The position numbers and the translations under genes are program-made. A model generated the notes under the pieces. It saw only the letters and a list, made by a program, of their open reading frames with translations. It ran no database searches and was not told the DNA's origin. Shown here piece after piece: positions 1-12,728 of a stretch of DNA of 64,000 bases (its first letter is position 1; each line of letters begins with the position of its first letter). The DNA is from Trichopria drosophilae (Eukaryota > Arthropoda > Insecta > Hymenoptera > Diapriidae), in contig CM059582.1 in the NCBI GenBank assembly GCA_030407085.1, positions 162,804,001 to 162,868,000 of the forward strand, written 5' to 3'.

Positions 1-189
1 CAATAAAACATGCTGAGTCTTCCTTCAAAGTAAGGTAGCTTTTCAAAAATTTTAAATAATTTCATTTCAATTATATTATTTTCTCTTCGTCTGTCTTACG
101 TTACCGAGCTTGGAAACGGAGTAACCACATTTTTTACTTAAGTTTTAAGGATGACAGAATCCGGTAACAACTCACAATGTAACAGCAGT

Positions 190-195
190 TTTATT
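190..195 (-). terminator. Possible polyadenylation signal AATAAA of the nrf-6-like gene
   Basis: The plus strand reads TTTATT, which is AATAAA on the gene strand, nine bases beyond the stop codon. It is very close to the stop, so a more distal site outside the window may be the one used. Confidence 0.3.
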
Positions 196-203
196 ATAAT
201 AAA

Positions 204-3200
204 TTATTTGTTATTAATTGCATTAGACATTTTGCAGAATTTTCGAACAATGTATTTTTCCAGAATGATTGGTGGCCTTTCAAAAAACAAATAGCAAATC
301 AAGGCAATGATGTATGCTATTACTGCGTCAGTCAAGAAGCCATAGAACTAAAAAATGTAAACAGTAAATGGTTAAGTCATTTTGTTCAGCATCATAATTC
401 ATTTATATAATCATGCTAAATATCGTAATATTTAAGGGTGAAAGAATGTGATTCAAAAACTGAAATATTCGAAAATCACAAAAATAAAATTTTCAAGACA
501 TATAAGAATATGAATTGAAAATTGACCCCAATAGACAGTAATTTGATCAGTCATATTTTATATTATACTGTAGCAATAAAAATACTCACAATATCTCCAC
601 TTGTAAAATTCCATTTATTAGAATCAGATGTAACATTAATTATCGATACTAATATATGTATAATATAAGCGCTGTAAGTTAATCTACTAAGTGGAATAAA
701 TACTGACAAAGATAAAAAAGATGCCAAAAGTCCTGAAACAAAAAAAAAAATGATTTCTTCAAGAATGACAATTATCATAATTTTTTATTAAATAATACAT
801 TATGTTACAAATAATATGAAACCTCTATTCTTTTTAATACTGATGTACATAATCCAACCCACACCCACTGCCCACGTTATTCGGGAAATGATTACTAGAA
901 GTAGTCCTATAATTGCATTATTATTATTGATGTTTTCAGTACACCACCAAAAGATTATTATGCTGATGCAGCATGTAATTACACCAGCTGATACTCCCAA
1001 GAAATGTACCTGTGAAATAGAAAAGAAAAATATTGTGAACAATTGCCAGATAAACCAGTACAGAAAAGTATGCTCTTTACATAATACCAACATTTTCTAA
1101 AATCATGGATGTAAACAAAAATTCAAATATTTTACCATATTTTTACAATTATCTACTGGAATTTCTGTGAAATATATAAACCATCAATATTATGTTGTAA
1201 AACCCCTACCAATGGGTTAGTAAATAAAAAAATAAAACATCCTTGATTTTCACAAAATTACTTTTTTTTATGGAAACATACTTCTCCTTTATGCAATGAA
1301 ATCGATTAATAACATAATTAAGTCCTAAATGGACATTTTTTTACTACAGTTTTGAACTGTAGTTTATTTCCAAGCAGTTCTATCTAATTTTGCATAAAAA
1401 TACTATTCCCCCATTAGTATTATCTTGAACTTTGAAATGTGCATTTTAATAGTGCAAAAGTAGCAAGCTAAGAACATAAAAAATGTGTGCTCAATATTTT
1501 TGCGAAAAGTTCTGGAATTTTTTACTTGAGAATGAGAAACTTGCGAAATTGTTGCTGAACAGAAGTAGAATTGCCCAAAGAAAACTCTGAAATTTTGAAA
1601 TCATTTTTATGGAATATTATTTTAATTTTTCAAACTTCAGAAATTTTAGAAGTTTCAGGGTATTCTCTGATGACTTTTAAGAACTTTTTATTCAGCAAGT
1701 TTTTCGGAAATTTCATTATCTTCAAATAAATATTCCTCAAATTTTTACTATGCTATTTTGGATACTTTCACCTTTATTTTCAAAATGTTAATAAGCATAT
1801 TTTTAACTTTAAGTATCGAGACAACGATGTCAATACTTTAAACAGGAATTCTGAAACGATTTTAATGTAATAAAACCAAATAAACAAAGTAAATATTGCA
1901 TTTGAATAATCCATATTTTTTTTTTAGTACAACAGCTCAACACAAATTTAAAAATTTCTGGTAGGATTTATGCTCCAGGGTCCAAATATAACCATCAAAA
2001 ACTAATTGGTTCTAGTTGTTGAGATAGTGAAGGTCACAGATTTCAAGCATTTTGAGCATCTATTCACAGTCCAAAAGCTACTGTTGCTCCATTAATAAGA
2101 ATCAGTTTTGATAGGAATTTTCCAGCAGAATCCAAATATTAAATTGAAGATTAAAGGGGTAAAAAATCGTGTTTCTGGACAGTTTTTATATCTATGCTTT
2201 AGGACGCGACGCGAAAAATGTAAAAAAATGCAAAATGATGGATCTAATATGTCCGACGAACTTTTTGAAATTCGAATCAATTCAAATTCATTGTAGTCTG
2301 GCTACTTTTTGAGAAAACCAGAAAAAAGTCATAAAAAAGGATTTTTTACCTCTTTAACCTTCAACTTGGTCAGAAGGTTAGTTGAACTTTGGTGTTTGGA
2401 TCAGAATTGACTCTTATTGGTGGGACAACGGTATTTTGTTGGCCTGTGTAATCAATAGTTTTTCACAGTTATATTTTTCAAAGAATCAAATCAATGATTT
2501 TGTAAGTTCAGACAATTACTATTTATAAATTTTCTAATATATTTTTTTAGACAATATAGAACCTTGAAAACTGTAGTGCAAAAATGCCCATTCTGGATTT
2601 AATGAGGAAATTATGATAAACTTTGAAAATTGAATAATACCCTGTTTAGTTTAAGATTCTTCGTCATAATTTCATACCCAAACAATACACCGATTAACCA
2701 TGATCCTAAGCGACAACAAGCATCGGAGTATATATCATTTGACATTTCGCTGAATATATCATTGGAGTGAAATTTGTATCTAAATGTTCAATGGAATATG
2801 TAATAAAACAGTTAATTTTGTTTAATATTGTGATAATTAGTTTAATATTATCTGCATATAGTATTCTTCTGCATACCTTGCTTTCGTAGCTTCTATTATA
2901 ACTGGTACAAGAATTGACAGTAATATTAATATCGATAAGTTTCTAACTCCAGTATAGTTCTGTTTAGTAAGTGGATACAAAATTAGAGGCGAAATTAAAT
3001 GTAATTGCATATCCACAGCAAGATACCAAAGGTGATCTAAACACTATAAAATTTGACATAGAAAATTATAATATTTATTTTTATTTATATTTTTGTGCGA
3101 ATCAAAGTAACATTACTCTAACATTTTAGATTCTTAAAAAGTTTCTATGATAATTTCTAATCAAAGTATTTTAAAAAATGTATATTTTTAACCGTTCAAC

Positions 3201-6200
3201 ACCCAAACTTGCCCAATTTGCACAAGGCACTCAGAGTGATGACATTTGTAAACAAAAACATCAATTTACACTACTTTTTGTTTTAAATATCTAAAAACAC
3301 CGATATTTTTAGATAATATTCTTTGTTCAATCCGTCTTCTTATCATGATAATGCTTTCCACGCTGAGAAAAGTAATCAGTAATATTTATAAAATATTCGG
3401 TTACCTGTTAACAGATAAATATTCAGTAATGCCAACTACATTTTAGTTGAATTAACTAAATGTTGTTGAAAGGGTATCATGATGTAGTTGGAAGGATTGA
3501 AATGTAGTTGCACTGGCTAAATGTTTAGGAGCTAATTGGCAACCACATATTTAATAAAAATGACTAATTTATTTGTTCAGTGCAGGCATCTTAAAACTTG
3601 TCAGAAAGGTGCTCCTTTTACTTTAAAAATATGCATTTGTACTTATTTTGATTTTTACCGATTTCATTTATTTGCCATAACTCGCACCCAAAAGTCAAAA
3701 CCTATTCAAAATTGCAGAATATCCATCATTTTTATATTTTGCTATACATAACTAAATAATATAAAATATGTTATTCAATGCTAAGAGTCCCATATTTTTA
3801 TTTTTTGAAACTATCATCTTATATTTTTGTCATATCAAAATGGCGGCTCGCTATGCATTGATACAGGAATGTTTTGCATTTCATATTTTATTAGAGACAA
3901 ATTAAGAGACGTATAACCTGCCAATTGGTATTTTATATCATTTTTAGAAAATGTAATTTAAAAATCGAAATCGGTAAAATTCAAAATAAGCGAATGTTAT
4001 GCAATTTAATACAAGATTATTGAATTGAATTTAACGGTTAGAATTCTAAATTAACCAATTTAAATTTCGCGGATTATGCCCTGTTAAACTCAGTGGTGGT
4101 AAATCACTTAATTAAACATTTCCAAGATTGTGGAAAATTTTTTCAAGCGCCCTCTGCTGGAATCACTCGGATCCTGGAACAGCGGGATTTGTTAATAAAC
4201 ATTTTTATAGAAAATGTTAAAAATACTAAATTCTGATGTTAAGTATATAAAAAATATGAAAGAACCGAAAACGTGTGAAAAATCCCTAAAAAATAACGTG
4301 GAACTTGGAAGAACATGCGGTAGACACCAGGGTAGGATTCCTGTGGCCTTTCGAAATGTTTAATAAATGTTTCCATCAACGTTAATTGAACTTTCTCGAG
4401 AAAAAACGTCCATTTCATATTTATTGAACATTTATTAAAAGTGTACGTAACGTTAATTTCCCGTTGGTAATATGTTTAAAATTTACATTTATTTCACGTT
4501 CATACAACAGTTATTAAACGTTAATAAAACGTTATGAAAATATTGATCAACACATCATTGGTAAAAACCTGTAAAAACTACTTTTATTTCATGTTTATTC
4601 ACTAGTAACTGAACGTCATTAAAACGTTCACATCTTGGTAAAATGATAAAAAAATACATTTGTCTAATTTTTGTTCAATGTTTATTGAACGTTAATTAAA
4701 ACATTAATATTCCGCGATTTACTATAATATTTAAAAACATATTTCACATTTTTTTCAACAATTATTAAACGTCTGTAGCATTACGATTTCACATTTATTG
4801 AAACGTTTTAAAAGTATTATTATAATTTCAAATTTACTTAATGCTTATTAACCTATTAATGTTTGAAATTACATTTTTTTGCTTCATATTTAATCAAGTC
4901 TTCTGTTGACATTGCATGAATGTGCATAAAATATTTTAGAAAAAATGTTACTTTTATACCCCACGATCTCAACATTTTGTGTATGCTCTAACTAAAAAGC
5001 TACGAGTTTTACTTCAAAAATGCTCAGAATGAAAAGGTCTTAGAATTCATCAAGAAATTTAGTGGAATGTTTTCAGATGTTTTTCATGATATTTTGAGAA
5101 ATTTGTTATCTAATTTTTTTTTAAATTTAATATTATTTACGAAAAGTTATAAAAAAAATGTAGTGTATTCTCTGAATTCTAAGTTTTTTATTCTTTGAGT
5201 TCCGAAAGTTGATATTTTTGGGGGAAATGAATTTCAAACATAGTTAGGAGTTTTTTGCTAAAAAAATTATCAACTTCTGAAAAAAATTGAAAAAAAAAAC
5301 AAAAAGCTTATAGAATTGAACAGGGAATAACTTTTTTATACGAATTTGTTTTGGTGAAAAACGCGTGATTGGTTCATTTTAAAAACCTGAATATTTTATT
5401 AATTTTTTTATTAACTTATCTCTTTGGTCCAAACAGGTCATCCTGATAAAAATGTCTAAATTATAATAAATCAGTTTTAAAATTAAATACATAAGCAATA
5501 TATCTAAATTTCAGTAAATATTACAAAATATAATTAGTTCTTTGTAATTAAAAATTAATATTTTTTTCAAAATATTTATGAAAATATTATTCTACACTTA
5601 TAAAACGAATGACTCATTTATGTCTTATTATATAATTATATAAAGATAAACATATAATAATTTTCGTTCCTAAAATATTTTGAAATTTTCCCGGCAAATC
5701 TTATCTCACACTTCTCATATCCACCGATAGATGGAATTCGATTCCTATAAAAGAAATGGAATTTTTATTCCTATAAGTATCGAGCGAAATCGAAAGTAAA
5801 TCGTCTTCAGTGGGGTCATTACTGATCCACTTAGCAGATGATGACTTTTGGGATATGATCCATGATTAAACCCCACTCCAAGTAGTCGAATATCGCACGG
5901 CTATCTTGAGAATTTACTGATGCTATACTGAAGCGAGGAATATATTCTCAAATATATTCCAATTTTATTTTTATCGAATTAAAACATAATTTTTTAGGAA
6001 ATTTTAAATATCGTTTTGAATATTGTTCAATGATATTTTATTGATGTGTAAAGTTTATATTATTTATAAGAAATAATCAAATACACACGACAATATTTAT
6101 GAAATATTACATTTTTCAAAAATTAAATGTCAAATACTTTAGTATCATTGTCAAAGTAAATGTATCAAGCAGTAATCCACATACGGATTGAAATAATTAT

Positions 6201-9200
6201 ACTCGTGGAAATTGGAGGTTCGCGCAAGTAACATTGTTGTTTTCGAATCCTTCAATTCATACTTATTATTGCAAATCGATAATGAATATTTTTATCATAA
6301 AAATTTTAAAATTATTTAAACATTTTAAAATAAATTCTAATGTTCATGAAGTTGTTCATTTTAAAAATTTGTAAATGGCTTTACTTATAAAATTTTGAAT
6401 TTACTATTGTTGTTGTCAAGTATCTTTAAAATATTATAAATGTATTTTCTTTTTACCGGAATAGATTACGAATATGATTACTAATGCTCTTCGACTTATT
6501 TGAAAATTACATTATTTTATGTTTACCAACTTTGTAGATGTTTCTTCCTGATTTGTTTATGTAATTAATAATTTAGAAATACGCAGAGTATTGTATAAGA
6601 ACAATAAAGCATACGCTTTATGAAAAATTCACGAGTGTATAATTACAAGTTTTACATTATATTACCATATTTTTTATTATAAATATAATATTACTTATCA
6701 GTATTTAAGAAATATGCAGCAGAAATAAAAAAATAATGTAAATAATAACAGTAATTGTTATCATTTTGAATTTAGTAGTTGATATTGACGATTATCTACT
6801 ATTAATATTGCTCGAAACTATATTTCTTATTTCCCTTTTTAATTTGTTTAGATCTGAATAATAATTAACTTCTGGTAGATGATAATGACCTGATTAACTC
6901 ATAATTAGATATATTTTCGTCACCAGGTCGAGTATGATAGAATCGATATATTCGTCAATGGGTTTTAGTAAACATTCGCATAGTCATGATTTTAAGATAT
7001 GGAGGGGATCATTTATCTTTATATCAAAACATTTAAGAATTTAATACTTATTTTGTATGTATTTATGCATGTATGTATGTATGTATGTGATAATTTTATT
7101 TGCCGTGGGAAAACTATCCCTAGCGCTAACTAATACATAGATCGTGAACAAAATAAAACATAAAAAAATAGTGAAAATACAAAGTAATATACAATATAAC
7201 ATAAAACAATAATTCATTTCGTAGATCATACAACAATAATAATATAAATAACGTAAGGTACTACAATTAATAAAAGAAAATAAAATAACGCGAGAAACGG
7301 TATTGTACCCATTATGATAAAATATTGCAGAAAAAAACAATTTTATTGAACAGTGGTTTCAGCATTATTGAACAGGCGTTTAAATAATCGAGCTTCAAAC
7401 ACATCGTAGGATTTTGTAGGTTCCTTATTTAAATAAGAGATTTTGCTTACTTCAGGATGCACTTAAAGACAGTCTACAAGTGGTCTAAGCGTCGAAAAAA
7501 TATATTCAACCCTGTTTTTTAAAGTTCTTCGATAAAACACTAACTTACATAAACAAATCCAACAACAAAGATAACAAACTCTACTTAAAAAAAAAACGTT
7601 CCAACGCATTCCATTTCTTAAATTCTTATAATTAACTTCTGGCTAAAACTAGGCATGATAATGATTAGTTCCCTCCATATGTTTTAGATATTATTTAAAT
7701 AAATACACTATTTAAACGTTTGCTTCAACTATATTTCGTAATAAAAAAATTAATTGTTAAAAATAAACATAAGAAAATGATGGTCCACGGTTTCAGTATT
7801 CTTTAGTATAAAAGTAGTACAAATACATTTTAACTGTTTAAATTATTTTTCATCGCTTTACAATGAATTATTAGTTATCCTTCAGTTTTAATATATCACG
7901 AAAATTATTTTTTAACATAACGAAAAACACTTCGTGAAGGACATTGCGTTAAAAATAAAATCAACCAGTTTTCTCATGAAAAAAATGCGAAAAGAATATA
8001 TTCTTAAATATTTGCTTTAATATTATATAAAGGAACTAAAACGATGGGAGATGCGTTTACAAACAAAAATTGTGAAGACGAACAATTGGAATTCAATAAA
8101 ATTAACGTTTTGACCATAAATCGAGTCATCCTCAGAAAAATGTATTAAAAAAATTGTATTTTATGGTAATGTATAAAAACTAGATATTGTCTAAGAATTT
8201 GTATTGCAATTTCTTAAAACGAAAAACTTACTTTTGATTCCGATTGAATGTAATTTTGAATATATAATAAAAACGACCACCATTTTCCTCTACAGGGGCT
8301 AATGCATTCGCTAACCATGTTTTTCCATCTAGTACTGGAGCCTAGATGTGGAACGAAGAACATTGTTACGCATAATACCGCCAAAATTGTGGGTGTTAAT
8401 CTGTTAATAAAAACTCAATTAAATAAGTTATGTAAAATGTAAATCTAGTCAACTTACCTAATGTATCGGTGTAAATAGAAATGGATGAGATTGATATTTT
8501 GCCCACGAGAAAAACGTTGCAAAAATCCGTAAGTACTTAGAAATCCAGTGAGCATAAAAAATGTATCGACTCCAAAATGAAAAACGCAGACGCTTAGAAA
8601 GTCCCAAATTATTACATTCTATATTAATTAAAATTTACCTAATTTAATAAAACCAGTAAAAAATACTAATTTAATTGCATAGCACTTGTTTCAAAATATA
8701 AATAAAATATTGCGTTAGTTTATACAAACTTATATATGAAACGATTAAAACTAAATCGTTTCCATAGAACGCCTATGTGAATTTTTATTCAAGTGCTTAT
8801 TATATAGTGTTAATGTCTCTAACTACAAAGCAATTGGTTGTTCTAAAAGATACTGTCATGCACAGCTTTTCAATGTATATATTTTAAATGGCAATTTACA
8901 AAGGAGCATTTCTTTTTCCACCCCTTATTACACATCTGTTGACAGATTCAAAATGGTCGAAATGAATTTCAGGAATGTTTTTTGTAATATTTAGAAAAAA
9001 AGTTTGAATAAAGTACAAAATATAATAATACGTAACAACGAAATAAACTGTACAAAATTTAAAAATGCACAGCTTACTTCAGTTTGTAGATGATGCATGG
9101 GTGATTCTTTTATCTCAAAATAATCCTTCCGGACCTCGTAACTATGCAGTGCCATAATGCAAGTCGTCGCCAATACGCGAATTCCGTGTATCACAAGAAA

Positions 9201-9366
9201 TTGTTTAGGTTCTTCTTCTGTATTTAATAAAGCTTTTACATTTTTATGCAGTGCCAATTGATGAATAATTTGTTTAATGCATTCGGCATTTACAGAAGAT
9301 TGACTTTTTTGTCCACACAAATCATATACAGTACAGAAGACTATTATGCCAATAATCGAGATAAAT
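204..9366 (-). CDS. nrf-6-like acyltransferase 3 membrane protein (N-terminus not found)
   Basis: Integral membrane O-acyltransferase-type protein of the nose resistant to fluoxetine (nrf-6) family; the substrate is unknown. I assembled exons 9366-9078, 8618-8458, 8400-8232, 3043-2877, 2779-2641, 1009-823, 732-590 and 347-204. All have AG/GT borders and compatible phases, giving 465 residues and a TAA stop. Family landmarks in order: HGIRVLATTCIMALHS near residue 70, FGVDTFFMLTGFLSTYG, YLHRYIRLTP, WWSFLLYIQNYI, HLWYLAVDMQLHLISPLIL, CRLGSWLIGVLFGYE, WAVGVGWIMY, FIPLSRLTYSAYIIH, and a last helix ending FFERP. Many hydrophobic helices are evident. The first exon found starts inside the protein (phase 2 acceptor). 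The Cys-rich luminal NRF domain expected upstream was not located. An intron of about 5.2 kb separates the third and fourth exons found. A minus-strand AATAAA lies at 195-190, just past the stop. Family and splicing are seen; function is inferred. Confidence 0.88.
1920..2480. repeat. Dispersed repeat related to 10600-10800
   Basis: The motif ATCAGAATTG(A/G)CTCTTA followed by TGGTGGGACAAC occurs near 2400 and again near 10630, with related flanking sequence (shared GTCCAGAATC and ACCATCAA words). It lies in an intron of the nrf-6-like gene. It looks like a diverged interspersed element with no coding capacity. Confidence 0.45.
4340..4880. repeat. Degenerate tandem repeat rich in AACGTTAATAAAACGTT
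   Basis: Phrases such as TTTATTGAACGTTAATTAAA, ATTAAACGTTAATAAAACGT and CATTTATTGAAACGTTTTAA recur roughly every 90-120 bases, always with CACATTTATT-like words in front. Copies are strongly diverged, so the period is approximate. Confidence 0.5.
7063..7089. repeat. (TGTA)n microsatellite
   Basis: Consecutive ATGTATGT units are visible. It is a simple repeat in an intron with no function evident. Confidence 0.8.
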
Positions 9367-9527
9367 CTGTAAAACATATGCAGTTTGATAATCTTTTTAT
9401 TAAAATAAAGTTAGTATTAATTTAGTCCGATTTCGTCTTGTATGAAAATATTTTAAAAAGATAAAGTAACTAATTTGATATGTCTCAAACATAATTCTAA
9501 TTACTGTCTTCTTTGTGTTACAATTAA

Positions 9528-9738
9528 AATGGGTGCGGGTCGGAAAACCGAGAAATCAAAAAACCAACAAGTTAAAAAAACCGATAGTTAAAAATCCGAT
9601 TGTCAAAAAACCGACACTTAAAAAATGGCTTGTCGATGTGTCTATTTTTAATGTGTCAGCTTTTAAACTGTAGGCTTTTCGACTGCCCGCTTAGGGCTGT
9701 CGGTTTTTTAATTTGTCGGTTTTTCGACCCGCACCCAT
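9528..9738. mobile_element. ~211 bp fold-back MITE with CCGA/TCGG sub-repeats
   Basis: The element begins AATGGGTGCGGGTCGGAAAA and ends with the inverse TTTTTCGACCCGCACCCATT, giving terminal inverted repeats of about 20 bp. The left half holds about five units of roughly 15 bp containing AAAAAACCGA; the right half carries inverse TCGGTTTTT units. It has no coding capacity and lies just upstream of the first exon found for the nrf-6-like gene. Confidence 0.7.
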
Positions 9739-11443
9739 TGTCTTTTAAACTTTTATTTATTATGACAACTTTTATTTATAAGGTTATTTTAAACTGTTTC
9801 AGCTATAACCTTATAACACATTTTGTTTTGTTTAGAATAAAAAGTTATGCCTGCTTATACAATCAGAAGTACATCATATTGGAAATAAAAGTATTTCATT
9901 TTACAAACGACTTTCTGTGTTGTCAATAATAGTGTATAAAATATATGTTAAGTTTATATTACGAAATTATGACGATTTCCAACATCTTCCCATCTATCGT
10001 AGCGATTCGCAAAGTAGTTTAGAATGGCATCAAGATATATGGATATTTTTATCTGCATGATCTGAAATTAAAGTTTGTTACAATAATCACTTGTTGGCAA
10101 TGTTTGAAATAAACTTTAATAATTTGACGTGCAAATATTTCAATACTTACGTGCAGTAGAAATCATCAAACAAGCAAATGTATAAAAACAATAAGAATAA
10201 TGTGCAGTGTGAAATCTGATACGAACAAAACTGATGAGAGCATTTTAGCACTGACGAGTGCATCGCATCGTCCCTCCACAAGAATTGAATCAATTATATT
10301 GCAGCATCGAGACTTGCAGAAGAAGGGAGACGTGCAGTCTGATAAATTAGAGTTAAGTTACATTCTCTATTGATATAAATAATAGAGTGTATTTAATAAA
10401 AGAAATATATTTATATATTTATATGTCTGTCGAAAATGTACAAAACTTAATTGTTTCAGTAATAGTTGATGTTTACGGTTGATAACACTTTCCAAAAGTT
10501 GACGGACACATCTTTTAGAAAATGATTATGTGGTTCCTCTGTATTGAAGAACGTAAAATTGACCCAACATACAATTGTATTAGGCAATACAACGTACATG
10601 AAACACGTGTCTGCGGGAAACATCCGATCAGAATTGGCTCTTACTGGTGGGACAACATAATTTTTTGGGCTGAGAATAATGCTCAAAAATGTCCAGAATC
10701 GACTTTTTTTACCCATTTAACCATCAATATTAAAAACTAGAGCCAATAGGTAATTTTGGCGCTTAAATTTGGATTCTGGAGTAAAAATACTACCACAATG
10801 GATTCTCATTTTGTTGTGCTGTCTAATGTTTATAATTGATCAAATAAGATTCACTTTTTCGACGTATTGACGGTTAGTAGAGGTTAGGTTCATTTGGGCC
10901 AAAAAATTATAATGTAAGTTCATAGATTTTGCGCACTTTTGTTTGCGAATAGGCATAGATGCCGCAGCTTTATCTGTGCGAAAAAAATTCACAAGAAACG
11001 AAATACACCAAATTTTATTCATTTTTTATTTACAATGTACTATATTGGTTTTTGAATCTATTTAAATGGAATTTTGACTACGTCAATCGAAAAAGCATAC
11101 TCGAAAGTGAATGGGTTGGTTAGTTTCAAGCCTTGGTTTCTGTTGAAAATGAAGGTCGAATATTAACTAAAAAATGAGCTCCCTTATTAGATGAAGCAAA
11201 GAATATTACATGCAAAATATTTCATGATATTTATAAATGTTTTTCTGGGAAATTTTTAATGAATGGAATTTTGATTAATTTTATTGTTATGTTGTTAATA
11301 TAGCTTTTTGTAACTTATTGTTTAATGACATCGTTTGAAAACATCCAATGAATTTTAAACTTAATTCAACAAAAAGTTCAGATTTTTTTATTTTGTCAGG
11401 ATCAGTATTAAATTTATTGCATAATTTATCACCTTTCGGATAA

Positions 11444-11833
11444 ACTTCCGAAAACGCCCCCCAACCGATTTTAATGTACATTGGTATACTTACGTATTTC
11501 GGGGTGCTGATTAAGGAAATAATAATGAAAATTGGCGCAAATTTTATTTTCATGGTGAAAACCTTAAAAAACCACCATAATTTATGGTTTTTTGCAATTA
11601 TCTCATAAAATTCTCAAAATTTCGAAAAATTCTTCCAATAAAAGTTGTAGATTTGATCGAAATACACATTTTATATTGTATGCATATTCCCGCCAAAATC
11701 GATAGTTTTTGAGAAAAATAAAAAAAAACTACAAAACTACTACTACTTTCATTATCATTTCCGTAATCAGCACCCCGAAATACGTAAGTATACCAATGTA
11801 CATTAAAATCGGTTGGGGGGCGTTTTCGGAAGT
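11444..11833. repeat. Inverted repeat with ~85 bp arms
   Basis: The left arm (11444-11529) and right arm (11750-11833) are nearly perfect reverse complements. Both contain GTATACTTACGTATTTCGGG or its inverse, a C6/G6 run and GAAAACGCC. The spacer is about 220 bases. The arms explain the overlapping short ORFs here, which are not genes. Confidence 0.75.
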
Positions 11834-12295
11834 ACACCCGTAATTTGTTCATCTTTGTAAAGTTTCGGGATAAGAAATTTACACACAAAATTATGTAGTT
11901 CAATTTATACATATAGCGTGTTTCAGACGTGCACTTGACCTTCAATCAAACTTCATTTATTTTATAGAGTGTAATAAAATGATTGTATAGTAACATATCT
12001 CCAGAAGAAAATCACAAAACGCACATTAGAGAACAATAATTATATAATGGACATTACCGTGCAGATATTAGAATTATATGCTTTGACGATAGTAAGTTTG
12101 CTACAAAGTTCATGTCCAACGTTTCAATCCCATTATCCGCCCTTTTCAGAGGGTCCGAATAGTCGAATGTCTGTATGTGCTGCATAAGAGGGGATTAAAT
12201 CACTGGTAAGCTATTTTTGTTATCATTAAACTTTTATTAACCATCACAAAATTTAATTCCAAAATATCTGAATCATGACTATAATTCTCATCCAT

Positions 12296-12728
12296 TTACA
12301 GAATTTGGAAAGTTATATTAGTAAACGTTGGTATCATTTGCTGATAAACTCTTTTTGAAGTGACCATTGTATCAACGACATTCGCGGTAACTCTGTGGTC
12401 AGGAAGTGTATTGTGAATTGTTTTCACCTCTTGTAATGAGCTATTGTCATCTTGCCATCTGAAAATAAGTTATCATTATTGACATTGTGCAAAAAAATAA
12501 AATGATTTTTAAATGAAACGTAACAGTTATATTTTTAATATATACAATGCATATTTTCTATATCATCGTAGGTTATATAAATTAGAACAATAATTTTAAA
12601 TATTATAAACCACAATTTTAAAAATATTGGAAATAACTAAGATGTAAATGATGAATATTGTACCTTCTTAACATATTTGCATAATCTTTGTGTGCTGCTT
12701 TTGCTGAGTCCTCTCCATTGAGTCATCC
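12296..12728 (-). pseudogene. Two coding-like exons of an unknown gene, with an in-frame TGA
   Basis: On the minus strand a tract TTATTTTACAG precedes an exon 12728-12664 that ends at GTACAA. TATTTTCAG precedes a second exon, 12458-12296, ending in TAA. In the shared frame they read a hydrophilic peptide including KAAHKDYANMLRRWQDDN across the junction, then DHRVTANVVDTMVTSKRVYQ and a C-terminus ITFQIL. The codons look coding (RNY-like). The second codon of the first exon in this frame is TGA. Either the true acceptor differs or the gene is disrupted. No further exons or homologue recognised. Confidence 0.35.

Larger units (their letters stand above)
3044..8231 (-). other. Large intron of the nrf-6-like gene
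   Basis: The interval lies between the exon ending at 8232 and the exon starting at 3043. I found no conserved exon inside it. It contains a degenerate AACGTT-rich tandem array (4340-4880), a TGTA microsatellite near 7065-7088 and otherwise AT-rich unique-looking sequence. The short ORFs in it lack coding character. Confidence 0.6.
9370..12290. other. Upstream region of the nrf-6-like gene; no exon confirmed
   Basis: I searched the minus strand for the missing N-terminal exons. A segment at about 10345-10150 on the minus strand ends at a good donor (GCAC/GTAAGTATT). A segment at 10061-9960 follows a strong acceptor (TTTAATTTCAG) and is open for 32 codons. Their phases do not join to the exon at 9366, and neither resembles the NRF domain, so I do not call them. 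The region also holds the MITE at 9528, a repeat near 10600-10800 and an inverted repeat at 11444-11833. Confidence 0.4.

Noticed and set aside
7041..7340. 99-codon minus-strand ORF
   Set aside because: It is Tyr/Ile/Phe-rich, partly made of the TGTA microsatellite, and lies inside an intron of the nrf-6-like gene.
11287..11945. 88- and 115-codon minus-strand ORFs
   Set aside because: Both are built on the arms of the 11444-11833 inverted repeat.
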